NCBI RefSeq assembly: GCF_003385235.1 | Contig: NZ_PQIA01000048.1 | Span: 1 to 60,252, forward strand | Length of the DNA: 60,252 nt | Source: Amycolatopsis circi | Lineage (GTDB): Bacteria; Actinomycetota; Actinomycetes; Mycobacteriales; Pseudonocardiaceae | Direction of reading: 5' to 3' | Shown here: positions 8,983 to 16,561 of the stretch, in pieces | Numbering within the stretch: the stretch's first letter is position 1 | Layout: the number at the start of each line of letters is the position of its first letter | The notes under the pieces: model-generated | What the model was told of the DNA's origin: nothing | The model's input: only the letters and a program-made list of their open reading frames with translations | The model's database searches: none | Position numbers and translations under genes: made by a program

Positions 8983-9058
8983 GCCCTCGTAGCTCAGGGG
9001 ATAGAGCACTGCCCTCCGGAGGCAGGTGTCGCAGGTTCGAATCCTGCCGAGGGCACCA
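8983..9058 (+). tRNA. tRNA-Arg (anticodon CCG)
   Basis: The acceptor arms GCCCTCG and CGAGGGC pair, followed by discriminator A and an encoded CCA. The anticodon stem CTGCC/GGCAG encloses the loop CTCCGGA, giving anticodon CCG, which reads the Arg codon CGG. The T-arm GCAGG-TTCGAAT-CCTGC is intact. The D-arm is AGCTCAGGGGATAGAGC. The tRNA therefore stays complete although an integrase gene overlaps it on the other strand. Confidence 0.97.
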
Positions 9059-10970
9059 CAAGGATGGGAACGGGAGAGATGTCAGACATGACATCCTCCC
9101 CTTTCTCATGTTTGCGCTGGTCAATCCGCTTGCTTCGGTCAAGCGGCAATACGATCGCATCACGGGCAGCATGCTGCGCCGCTGAGACTGCAGGCCCGAT
9201 CAACGTGGCTGTGCACTTGATTTGATTGGTGCCCTTCTGGTAGCGCAGCTCAAGCCGGAGGGCTTCGAAGAGCCGCCGCGCGACGTCTTCGGGCAACTCC
9301 TCGACCCGAACCTCACCCATGGGCAGAGCGTCGAGCAGGTCCGGATTGGTCGCCTGTTGATGCTCCTCTTCGATCTGGGCGAGCTGAGCTTCGAGCTGGG
9401 ATTTGCGTTCGTGAAGCTCGTTGCGCTCGTCATTGATCTCTCCGACAAGTTCCTTGGTCGGTTTGTCGAAGAGCGCGAAACTGCGGACCACGTTCTTGAT
9501 CATGCGAGCGGTGTCGTTGATCTCGCGACGGAGGGCGTCGATGCGTTGCTCTCGTTCCCTCTGAGCGACAGCCCCGAGTTCGCGAGCGGCATCTCCGAGC
9601 AGGCTCCGGCGGTAGGTGCCGAAGATGTGCGCGGACAGGAACTCGTTGAGCTTGTCGACGATGGCGTCTTCGCGAATCCAGAAGCTCCCCGCGCCAGGGT
9701 GCCCGTCGGGGACGTATCCCTTTTTCGGTGCGCAGACATAGTAGACGTGGCCACGGCGGGTCTTGCCGTTCATGCGTCGACCGCAGGCACCGCAGAACAG
9801 ATAGGTGCGCAGCAGATAACTGCGCTTGGTCTGGGGGTGATTGACGTTCGTGTTGCCGGTGCTGCGAGAACCGAAGCGGTGGCCGCTGACGTCCTGAGCT
9901 TGCAGCCAATCGTCCAGGGTGACGAGAGATTCGTGGACGGGCTGTGCACTCCAGATCCATTCCGTTATCGGGTTGGCGCGGTTCCCGCGAGACTTGCGAC
10001 CCTTGCGGTTCCACACCATGTGCCCGGTGTACTTGGGATTGGTGAGGATGTCGCGGACGTTCGAGTAGGTCCAGCGGCCGACGGCACGACTCGGGTCGAC
10101 AGGGACAGGCGGAGGGTAGACGGCGGAGTCGAGGTTGAGGCGGTCTGCGATGGCTTGGTAGCCAAGCCGTTTGGTGATTCGCCAGTGGTACGCCTTGCGC
10201 ACCGCGGGTGCCTGGGCAGGGTCGACCTCAAGGAAGGTTTTCTTGACACCCTTAGCCCGCTTGGCGGGGACCGGGTGCGGCACGTGGCGCGCGCGGTAGC
10301 CGTAGCAGGCTTTGCCTATGTTGTATCCCGCTTCGGCGTGGATGGCGTAGCCGTCCCAGGACTTCTCCAGCATGTCTACGACGTAAAACTCGGAGATGCT
10401 CTGCTTGACCCGACGAGTCAACAGTTGCGTGGCAGTCTTGGGCTTTCGACCGTCCACTGTGGTCAGCTGAAAGGGTTCGTCGGCGGCAAGGAGGCGAACT
10501 CCGGCGCTCTCCAAGCGATGTTCGATGGTCGTGCCGTAGTACATGTGCCGGGCGGTGCGCTCGATCGACTCGCAGATGACGTAGTCGAATCGCCGGTCAG
10601 GGCGCTCGGCCTCGGCGAGCAGGTCTTGGATGCCGCCGTCACGCGGGATCGTGAGGTCGAACTGTTCGTGCGCGTGCCCGCCTCCGCGAATGTCGAGATC
10701 CATGCGACCGGACTCGACGTCGTAGAAGTGCGCGACGATGAGGCCGCCTTCGGGGAGCGAGCGTTGCGACGATCCCAGCTGGCGGGGCAAGGACAGGGTT
10801 GGGTCCTGCATGTCCCGTGTGGACACACGCCCCAGCCACGCGAAGCGTAGAACCGTTGGCTGTGCGGCAATGCCCACCCGTTCGCAGTCCGCCGTTTGGC
10901 CGTAAGGGCTTCGCACGCGCCCTACGCTGCGTTGCCCAACCCATCTGCGGACCTGTTCCGGGCCTGCCAT
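8994..10970 (-). CDS. large serine recombinase (site-specific integrase)
   Basis: About 658 residues. The N-terminal resolvase domain has its nucleophilic serine in the GRVST motif at about residue 50. Next comes the Recombinase domain (YQAIADRLN, YSNVRDILTNPKYTGHMVWNR, VTLDDWLQAQ). A zinc ribbon (FCGACGRRM, YYVCAPKKG) and a long coiled-coil region precede the C-terminus. ATG 10970 was chosen over ATG 10985 because GGAGGTGA lies just before it. The last residues (GFEPATPASGGQ) are antisense tRNA sequence. It integrates and, with a directionality factor, excises the element. The start overlaps the upstream small gene by 49 bases. Confidence 0.93.
   Translation of the reverse strand: MAGPEQVRRWVGQRSVGRVRSPYGQTADCERVGIAAQPTVLRFAWLGRVSTRDMQDPTLSLPRQLGSSQRSLPEGGLIVAHFYDVESGRMDLDIRGGGHAHEQFDLTIPRDGGIQDLLAEAERPDRRFDYVICESIERTARHMYYGTTIEHRLESAGVRLLAADEPFQLTTVDGRKPKTATQLLTRRVKQSISEFYVVDMLEKSWDGYAIHAEAGYNIGKACYGYRARHVPHPVPAKRAKGVKKTFLEVDPAQAPAVRKAYHWRITKRLGYQAIADRLNLDSAVYPPPVPVDPSRAVGRWTYSNVRDILTNPKYTGHMVWNRKGRKSRGNRANPITEWIWSAQPVHESLVTLDDWLQAQDVSGHRFGSRSTGNTNVNHPQTKRSYLLRTYLFCGACGRRMNGKTRRGHVYYVCAPKKGYVPDGHPGAGSFWIREDAIVDKLNEFLSAHIFGTYRRSLLGDAARELGAVAQREREQRIDALRREINDTARMIKNVVRSFALFDKPTKELVGEINDERNELHERKSQLEAQLAQIEEEHQQATNPDLLDALPMGEVRVEELPEDVARRLFEALRLELRYQKGTNQIKCTATLIGPAVSAAQHAARDAIVLPLDRSKRIDQRKHEKGEDVMSDISPVPILVVPSAGFEPATPASGGQCSIP
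8997..9105. other. putative left attachment site (attL) of the integrated element
   Basis: The serine recombinase reading frame on the minus strand crosses from element DNA through the T-arm and anticodon of the tRNA and stops in its D-arm. The tRNA 3' part is therefore the likely crossover region. Just outside it, 9070-9099 forms an imperfect dyad with cores GATGTC and GACATC and outer GGGA/CCCC, which could be recombinase half-sites or a tRNA terminator. The exact crossover cannot be read from one end. Confidence 0.5.
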
Positions 10971-11104
10971 TGGGTCACCTCCCACAACGCCTCTGCTTGC
11001 TCCAGGCGAAGCCGCACCGCCTCGGCGCCGTCGGCAGACCGGATCTCAAAGATCAGCTCCGGAGCTTCGTCCAGGCTGAACCGCCCCGCGTCGGGTCGCT
11101 TCAT
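10922..11104 (-). CDS. small protein overlapping the integrase start (candidate directionality factor)
   Basis: 60 residues beginning MKRPDAGRFSLDE, with an acidic middle and an amphipathic Glu/Leu-rich helix (AVRLRLEQAEALWEVTQWQ). AGGAG lies 6 bases before the ATG. It overlaps the integrase gene by 49 bases, so the two are cotranscribed and probably coupled. Its size and position match recombination directionality factors or integrase-control proteins of serine-integrase elements, but no family was recognised; the role is inferred from context. Confidence 0.6.
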   Translation of the reverse strand: MKRPDAGRFSLDEAPELIFEIRSADGAEAVRLRLEQAEALWEVTQWQARNRSADGLGNAA

Positions 11105-11349
11105 GTCGCTCCTCTCGCTGTCGTACGACTTCGACTGGACCCCGTACCGACGTTCGCTGGGAGGAACGTCCACTCGGCCCAACGGAGGTGAAGCCGATCG
11201 GCAACTAAGCTGACACCTTAGCAAATAAAGCAACACATGAGTAATGCAAGTCGCGCCTGTCCTCCCGGTTGCGCTTGCTGAACACGCCGGACATGCAGAG
11301 ACACGCTGACCGCTGTCATCGGGAACACTGAGCGTCGGTTGGCGGCGAC
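11105..11349. promoter_or_regulatory. divergent promoter region between integrase operon and HTH gene
   Basis: The region separates the minus-strand integrase operon from the plus-strand HTH gene and is locally AT-richer at 11200-11250. It contains the inverted repeat CTAAG (11205-11209) / CTTAG (11217-11221), spaced by 7 bases, a candidate operator. No consensus promoter pair stood out. Confidence 0.4.
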
Positions 11350-11655
11350 GTGAAGCGCCGTGGCATGACGACGGCGGGACGGCAGCAGGTGAAGATCGAG
11401 TGGCAACTGCGACAGGTCGCGGCCTCCCGCGGCATCTGGGACGCGACCCAAATGCGCGCACTCCTTAGCCGCCGAGCAGGATTCGAGCTGTCCCTTCAGT
11501 CGGTTAACGTGCTGATGAAGAAGGATCCGGCCCAGGTGAAGATCGCGACTCTGCAGGCGCTGTGCACAGCACTGGAGTGCACGCCCAACGAACTGTTCGG
11601 GTTCGACGCGCCACATCGGGTCTCGCTTGGCGAACCGGACGACGTGGAGTCGTGA
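11350..11655 (+). CDS. Cro/C1-type HTH transcriptional regulator
   Basis: 101 residues. The central region (WDATQMRALLSRRAG, LSLQSVNVLMKKD, VKIATLQALCTALECTPNELF) has the layout of the small HTH_26 Cro/C1 group, with the recognition helix followed by the ALCxALxCxPxELF signature. GTG 11350 and ATG 11365 are both possible starts. Being divergent from the integrase, it is a natural candidate for controlling excision. A short open stretch downstream (to about 11827) contains no recognisable gene. Confidence 0.8.
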   Translation: MKRRGMTTAGRQQVKIEWQLRQVAASRGIWDATQMRALLSRRAGFELSLQSVNVLMKKDPAQVKIATLQALCTALECTPNELFGFDAPHRVSLGEPDDVES

Positions 11656-11827
11656 AGCTGCGGTACTAGCTGTCATCCGGGGCGGCCGGGCACCGACACG
11701 ACACGACCTGGCGTTGCTGCGCCCAGTCGACACGGCTTCCGGCTATCCCCCGTTGGAAGAGATCGGACGCCCAGTTCACGCCTGCGTTCGTCGCCGCGTT
11801 TCAGAAGAGCAAGACCACGGCGCAGGT

Positions 11828-12625
11828 TCAGCTGTGACCGTTCATTGCCGCGCTCGGTAGTACGTCAAGTGGTGCCACTGAACCCGGTGCGCCCGGCTGG
11901 GCACGTTGGAAGGTGCCGTCGTCGATCAGCCGTTCATGGGCGTTCGGTGCCGAGATTACCCATTGCTTCGTGGGCACCGGCCGGCCGTCGACGGTACGGG
12001 CCCAGACCTGCCGCCCGGTGTACTTGACGTTCACGACGATGCGTCGGACGGACTTTTCAGTCCAGCGCCCGTTGGGCACCGGGGCCGGATACTGGCGCAG
12101 GTCGCTGTTCAGTCGCACGGCGATGGCCGCGAACGTGAGACCGTCGTCTGCGCGCCAGCCGAAGATCTGCTTAACGACCGCGGCGGCCTGCCAGTCAGGG
12201 ACGAGCACCGCGCGCAGCCGGCTGTTTCCAGTCGGACCGGTGACCCGGACGCGCAGGACTCGGTAGCCGTAAGGCGGCGGCCCGATTTGGTAGCCGGCGC
12301 GGACGATGTCGGCCATCGACGCACGGGCACGACGGGTGGTCTCGGCGTGGTGCGCAGCGAGCACGGCCCACTGAACGCGGTCGCCACGGGTATCAACCAG
12401 AGCGCCGTCGACGGCGGGGGCTTTCGCGCCGATCTTGGTGGCAGCCGCGGCTTTATGCGCGGACCCTGTCCACAGGGTTATCCACAGCCGTGTCCACCAT
12501 GTTGGGTGCAACTCGGCTACCGGTATTCCGGTGCAGCGGTGGCGGGCAGCAGCTCGCAGCGCGGCGCGCTTCCGCCAGAACGCGGGGTGCCATCCGCACT
12601 CGCGACAGTACAAGCGGGCAGTCAT
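11828..12625 (-). CDS. catalytic-domain-less recombinase-domain protein with N-terminal zinc finger
   Basis: 265 residues. An N-terminal Cys/His cluster (C7, C10, H29, C31) is followed by the serine-recombinase DNA-binding Recombinase domain (AGYQIGPPPYGYRVLRV, FAAIAVRLN, KSVRRIVVNVKYTGRQVWAR). The resolvase domain with the catalytic serine is absent, so it cannot cut DNA by this mechanism. ATG 12625 overlaps the stop of the upstream gene as ATGA, showing translational coupling and an intact operon rather than a random fragment. It may bind att sites or transfer-origin DNA; this is inference. Confidence 0.8.
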   Translation of the reverse strand: MTARLYCRECGWHPAFWRKRAALRAAARHRCTGIPVAELHPTWWTRLWITLWTGSAHKAAAATKIGAKAPAVDGALVDTRGDRVQWAVLAAHHAETTRRARASMADIVRAGYQIGPPPYGYRVLRVRVTGPTGNSRLRAVLVPDWQAAAVVKQIFGWRADDGLTFAAIAVRLNSDLRQYPAPVPNGRWTEKSVRRIVVNVKYTGRQVWARTVDGRPVPTKQWVISAPNAHERLIDDGTFQRAQPGAPGSVAPLDVLPSAAMNGHS

Positions 12626-13563
12626 GCCGCGCACTTCCCGTTCTTCCAGGCGAGGTCTCCCGCAGCGGGCACGCCAACTGCATCTTCAGTTGGCAGAGAG
12701 TCATTGCCTGACGCCGCAGCGGCGAGTTCGACCTCGGAGTCGAGGCCGAACACGAGCACTTCGTGGTGTGCGGTGAGTGTCGTCGGCTCGCCGACGGCAG
12801 CCGCTCGGGAGGCGGCGCGGCGGTCAGCAATCGAGGACCGCGGAACAAGCCGACTTCCACGCAGTCCAGCGGTCAGCGCAAGGCATCGCTCGACCAGTGC
12901 GAGTCCGGCCGCGGTTGCAGCGGCGACGACCGGAGTGGTGAGGTCGACCAGTGCACCATCCGGGTTCCGCCGCGGTCGCGTGACGACGACGAGACGCCCA
13001 CCGGTGCGTAGCAGCGGCTCGCAGTAGTGGAGTGTCGTGGCGAAGCGGGAGAGAACGGACTCGAATGAGTCGAGTTCCGTGTCCTTCCGATGATCCGTCT
13101 CTGCGCGAAGGGCAGTCAGGACGAGACCCGCTCGCCCGATCAACCCGGCGGCCCGGACGGTCCCGAGCACCCTTGGCTGGGCGTCGAAGACTGATCCGTC
13201 GCACCAGGTATTTGCGGTCTTCGCGGCAGTGATGTTGCCGCGAGCGAGGGCCCACCACGGAGTGGCGGGGGTCAGTCCGAGCGCGTGCCGCCCTGCGCGC
13301 AGCGCTTCGGTTAATACCGTGCCCGCTCCGCAGGAGGGATCGACGACGAGGTCACCGGGGTGGCTGTAGGCGGTGATCGCGTACGCGGCAACGGCAGGTG
13401 GAATCCGCTCGACATCGGTCTCGGTGCCAGGCACACAGCCGGCGTCGCGCACCTGCGCAAGCGGGCCGCGCTGCCCGGTCGGCCAGACCGACAGCAGAGG
13501 TGTCGGCGATTCCTTCCCCGCCGGAAGAGGATGCGGCAATGGCGGTGTGGGGCGGTCACTCAT
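12622..13563 (-). CDS. degenerate DNA methyltransferase-like protein A
   Basis: 313 residues. SAM-binding motif I is clear at 75-82 (DPSCGAGT), followed by LTEALRAGRHALGL as in N4/N6 DNA methyltransferases and TRM11-like enzymes. Where the catalytic (S/D/N)PPY motif IV is expected, the protein reads LVLTALRA, so catalysis is doubtful. ATG 13563 overlaps the previous stop by 8 bases, and its own stop forms ATGA with the recombinase-domain gene. A role as SAM-sensing or DNA-binding partner is possible. Confidence 0.75.
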   Translation of the reverse strand: MSDRPTPPLPHPLPAGKESPTPLLSVWPTGQRGPLAQVRDAGCVPGTETDVERIPPAVAAYAITAYSHPGDLVVDPSCGAGTVLTEALRAGRHALGLTPATPWWALARGNITAAKTANTWCDGSVFDAQPRVLGTVRAAGLIGRAGLVLTALRAETDHRKDTELDSFESVLSRFATTLHYCEPLLRTGGRLVVVTRPRRNPDGALVDLTTPVVAAATAAGLALVERCLALTAGLRGSRLVPRSSIADRRAASRAAAVGEPTTLTAHHEVLVFGLDSEVELAAAASGNDSLPTEDAVGVPAAGDLAWKNGKCAA

Positions 13564-14545
13564 CGGAGGTTTCCACTTCTCCTTCGGCGGCATTCGGAGC
13601 CTGTTGACAGGTGAACACGAACAAGTCGTCGTGCACTTGAACGTGCTGTGCGGGCGTCGCGAGCGCGCGCGGCGATACCTGTGGTCGGGTGCGCGCGGCC
13701 GGAGCCTCAGCGAGCGCACCGTCGCGAACCGGTACGCGCAGCAGAGCAATGCGATCGAGGTAGCGCAGTCCGGCCTGGCGCGCAGCGCGCACTATTGAGC
13801 CGGCGGGGTCGACGAGTCGACCCGAAGATCGGTCACCTTGCGTGACTACGGCGAGAGTGCCGGAAGGGGTAAGCAGACTCGGCCAATCAACCGGCCGGAA
13901 CCAATCGGCGGTGCATGATTCAACTGCGGTTACGACAAGGTGATAGCGGTCCGGACTGGTGCCGGTCGCCGCGGAGTCCGCTCCGGAGCGATGGTCCGCA
14001 AACGGCCCGGCGGCTTTGTCTTCGGTCAGACTGTTCGGGTCCAGTCGGAGTCCGGACTCGGACTCGACGCTCGCGCCGCCGGAGCGTCCGCGGGCTGCGC
14101 CGAGGCGAGAGACATCTGTCAGCGTCTGGACTCCGCGGCCGAGTCGGATCACGGTCCAGCCGGCTTCGTGCAAGCCAGCGTACGGACCGGGCCAGGGCTG
14201 GCTACGACCGCCGATTAACGACCACGACGAGAGCTTCGCGAGGTAAGGCGCGGGGTCGAGCAGGAGCACTCGCTGCCCGGGCCGCGTGTAGGTGGTGACG
14301 ATCTTGACGACTGCTGTCAGCAGCCAGTCGGCGAGCAGTCCAGTGCCATCGCGGAGATCGCCTTGCGCACACGGCCAGACAGTGCTCGGTCGCGCAGGAC
14401 GGGGATGGCGCGGTAGTCGGCGGCGAGCGCGCACACGCGGCGAGCGCCGTCGCCGAGGAATCGGGATCGGGGCGGTCGGCGGGTCAGTCCGGTCATGCTC
14501 GTGTGCACTGCCCGTTGGGGAGTCGTTGCCGTGTGCCGGGGTCAT
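13556..14545 (-). CDS. degenerate methyltransferase-like protein B
   Basis: 329 residues with an Arg/Pro-rich N-terminus of about 55 residues. The core resembles the neighbouring methyltransferase-like protein: VLLLDPAPYLAKLS at the motif I position without the glycines, and YHLVVTAVESC where motif IV would be. LLTPSGTLAVVTQGD matches the same late strand as LLRTGGRLVVVTRPR in the neighbour. It is probably a diverged, inactive paralogue and partner. ATG 14545 is preceded by GTAGGAG. First gene of a three-gene coupled operon. Confidence 0.6.
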   Translation of the reverse strand: MTPAHGNDSPTGSAHEHDRTDPPTAPIPIPRRRRSPRVRARRRLPRHPRPARPSTVWPCAQGDLRDGTGLLADWLLTAVVKIVTTYTRPGQRVLLLDPAPYLAKLSSWSLIGGRSQPWPGPYAGLHEAGWTVIRLGRGVQTLTDVSRLGAARGRSGGASVESESGLRLDPNSLTEDKAAGPFADHRSGADSAATGTSPDRYHLVVTAVESCTADWFRPVDWPSLLTPSGTLAVVTQGDRSSGRLVDPAGSIVRAARQAGLRYLDRIALLRVPVRDGALAEAPAARTRPQVSPRALATPAQHVQVHDDLFVFTCQQAPNAAEGEVETSDE

Positions 14546-15089
14546 CGCGAGTCTCCTACATCGGATGGGTATCGCATGCTCTTACGCCCTTAACTCCGGA
14601 TTGCAGCCTCGTTTTGGACGCGCCTTCGCGAAGTTTCTCCGCCTGCGCCGCAGGCTGCGGCGAGCCCTCTTCGAAGAACCGCTGGAAGCCACGCTGCATA
14701 GACTTGGAAGTAGCCCCTCAGTGCAGCCGCTCACAAGGTTCCGTGAATTGCTCCGCCGTTCCGCGCCGATTCGATTACCAAGCTTTTCGACCACGACCGG
14801 GGCAGCCTTTGGAAGCGCGTCGCCACAGTCGTCCGCGCAGCTGCTGACGCGACAGTCACATAGAACGAATAACCAAAGCTCAAGCCCTACTAAAGCTCGG
14901 ATGTCAGACCCCGCCGAGAGACCGTGACCTGGTCCCTTTTTTCGCGCAGCACGGACGCGAATAGCAGGTCGCTAGTAGGCTGCTCTTGGATTTCTGGTCA
15001 GCAGATAGTAATACCATGATATTTCCGCAGTATACGTTGTGAGTTCCTGGCGTCGTTGTTGTTCGCATCGACGCCGCAGGAGTCACGAC
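14546..15089. promoter_or_regulatory. divergent intergenic region upstream of the conjugation operon
   Basis: 544 bases without a supported gene. GC content drops between about 14860 and 15050, as in a promoter region. A possible plus-strand promoter is TTGGAT (14986-14991), 17 bases, TAATAC (15009-15014). The near-palindrome AATACCATGATATT (15010-15023, one mismatched pair) overlaps the -10 and could be a repressor site controlling the transfer operon. Confidence 0.45.
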
Positions 15090-16067
15090 ATGGCAACGCA
15101 ATCAACATTTCGCCGCAGCAGTTCCCCGGCTGCCACCAATTCACTGGATATCGCACGGGACGCGTTTACCTGGCTGGTTACCGGGCCGCATCCGGTGTCG
15201 CTGGACGGCCGGCTCTTCCAAGGCCTGCCAGACAGGCGCGTCGCACTGGACGAGGTCCGCGATCGCCTGTTGGCACGCCGGTGCCCGCAGGCGACCCGGG
15301 ATGCGGTGTGGGCGCATCTGGTGCTGCGCTCGCGTACCGAAGGAGCAACCTGGACAGTCGCCGCAGTAGGTGTCGCGCTGCCCGCGCTGACGTCGGTGGC
15401 GGCTACTTTGTCCAGTCGGTTCGTCGGCGATCCGGCCGACATCTACGCCGAGGTGTTGCGAGGTTTTCTCGCCGCCTTGCCGAGTATCGATCTGCGTCGT
15501 CCGCGGATCATGCTGCGCCTGCGGTGGGCTGCTTACCGGTCCGGCTACGCGGCGCTCGCCGAGGCGTTGGCGGTTCCGACTCCGGTCGCACCGGGGTTCC
15601 GCTCCACTCCGCCGCACGCTCCGTGGGGACACCCCGATCTTGTTCTCGCCCGCGCGGTCGCGGACGGAGTCCTGACCCAGACCGAAGCCGCGCTCATCGG
15701 CGCGACTCGGCTGGAGCACATGCCCGTGGCGGACTGGGCGACACAGCATCAGACCGGCGAGTGGGCGGCCTACAAGGCGCGCAAACGCGCCGAGCTGAGG
15801 CTGGCCGACTATCTGCGCGACCGTATCGCCGAGGCCGATCCAACTGACCCGCTCACCGTTCAGGTGGCGACCGCGGTGGCGCTCGCCCACCCCGCCGACC
15901 CCGCTCCAGGCAGAGCAACGCCGTCACCTTCCGTGTCCGCCGAGCACGCCGACTCTGGGCGGAAGAGCCCGGGCCGCGTGTCCAAAACGGATGCGAAATC
16001 CGGAGTTCAGGGCTGCGGGACACACCCGCGCTCAGCCCGCCCTTCGGAGGTGCCGCCATGCGCCTGA
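15090..16067 (+). CDS. conserved protein with sigma-region-4-like segment, first gene of transfer operon
   Basis: 325 residues. The middle (ALIGATRLEHMPVADWATQ, then AAYKARKRAELRLADYL) has the rhythm of a sigma-70 region 4 helix-turn-helix. The earlier part (DIYAEVLRGFLAALPSID, IMLRLRWAAYRSG) could be a region 2-like helical domain. No enzyme motif is visible, and the C-terminal 60 residues are low-complexity. AGGAG precedes ATG 15090. It overlaps the VirB2-like gene by 10 bases. A regulatory function is inferred, not recognised. Confidence 0.65.
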   Translation: MATQSTFRRSSSPAATNSLDIARDAFTWLVTGPHPVSLDGRLFQGLPDRRVALDEVRDRLLARRCPQATRDAVWAHLVLRSRTEGATWTVAAVGVALPALTSVAATLSSRFVGDPADIYAEVLRGFLAALPSIDLRRPRIMLRLRWAAYRSGYAALAEALAVPTPVAPGFRSTPPHAPWGHPDLVLARAVADGVLTQTEAALIGATRLEHMPVADWATQHQTGEWAAYKARKRAELRLADYLRDRIAEADPTDPLTVQVATAVALAHPADPAPGRATPSPSVSAEHADSGRKSPGRVSKTDAKSGVQGCGTHPRSARPSEVPPCA

Positions 16068-16561
16068 TCGACCATTCTTCTGCCACGACGGTCGAGCCGT
16101 GCTGCGCTCGCGCCGAAGACAACCGCTTGCCGCCGTCACAGAACTCCAGGCAACGAAACCTCGAACGGCTGCCCGGCCGACCGTCGAAAGATCTGACCAA
16201 TAAGCGCGGACGACGGTCGTCGCGTCGGCACCGATCCCGCGCTGCGTTCGTCGCGCAACTGTCAGGGGCAGCGCTCCTCGCGTCGGCGTCGGCAGCACAT
16301 GCCGACACCCTGGTGGTCGCCTTGGCCGGCTCCGTCACCGAGATTCTGAGCAACGTCCAGACGTGGATCATGGGGATCCTGGCGGGCCTAGCCACGTTGT
16401 TCATGACCGTCGGCGCCTCCCGCTACATGTGGGGGAACAACGAACCTCAGGAGATCGCGAAAGCCAAGGCCGCGGTCAAAGCGGCCGGGTTCGGCTACTG
16501 CCTGGCTCTGCTTGTGCCACTCGTCCTCGAGATCCTCAAAGGGTTCGTGGGCGCGTCATGA
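16058..16561 (+). CDS. VirB2/TrbC-like pilin or channel subunit
   Basis: 167 residues. A long basic N-terminal region is followed by a hydrophobic stretch ending in a signal-peptidase-like ASAAHA/D at about 76-83. Two hydrophobic helices (about 103-120 and 143-163) are separated by a short loop with basic and acidic residues (SRYMWGNNEPQEIAKAKAAVKAAG). This two-helix layout with the AKAAVKAAGFGY loop is typical of VirB2-like proteins in actinobacterial elements. GGAGG precedes the ATG; the 3' end overlaps the next gene as ATGA. Confidence 0.78.
   Translation: MRLIDHSSATTVEPCCARAEDNRLPPSQNSRQRNLERLPGRPSKDLTNKRGRRSSRRHRSRAAFVAQLSGAALLASASAAHADTLVVALAGSVTEILSNVQTWIMGILAGLATLFMTVGASRYMWGNNEPQEIAKAKAAVKAAGFGYCLALLVPLVLEILKGFVGAS

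Noticed and set aside
11656..11827. Short open stretch after the HTH gene ending in FTPAFVAAFQKSKTT
   Set aside because: No usable start codon in that frame and an upstream stop; at most a gene remnant, not supportable.
14582..14794. 70-residue minus-strand frame in the divergent intergenic region
   Set aside because: Arg/Ser-rich, no ribosome site, no resemblance to a known protein.
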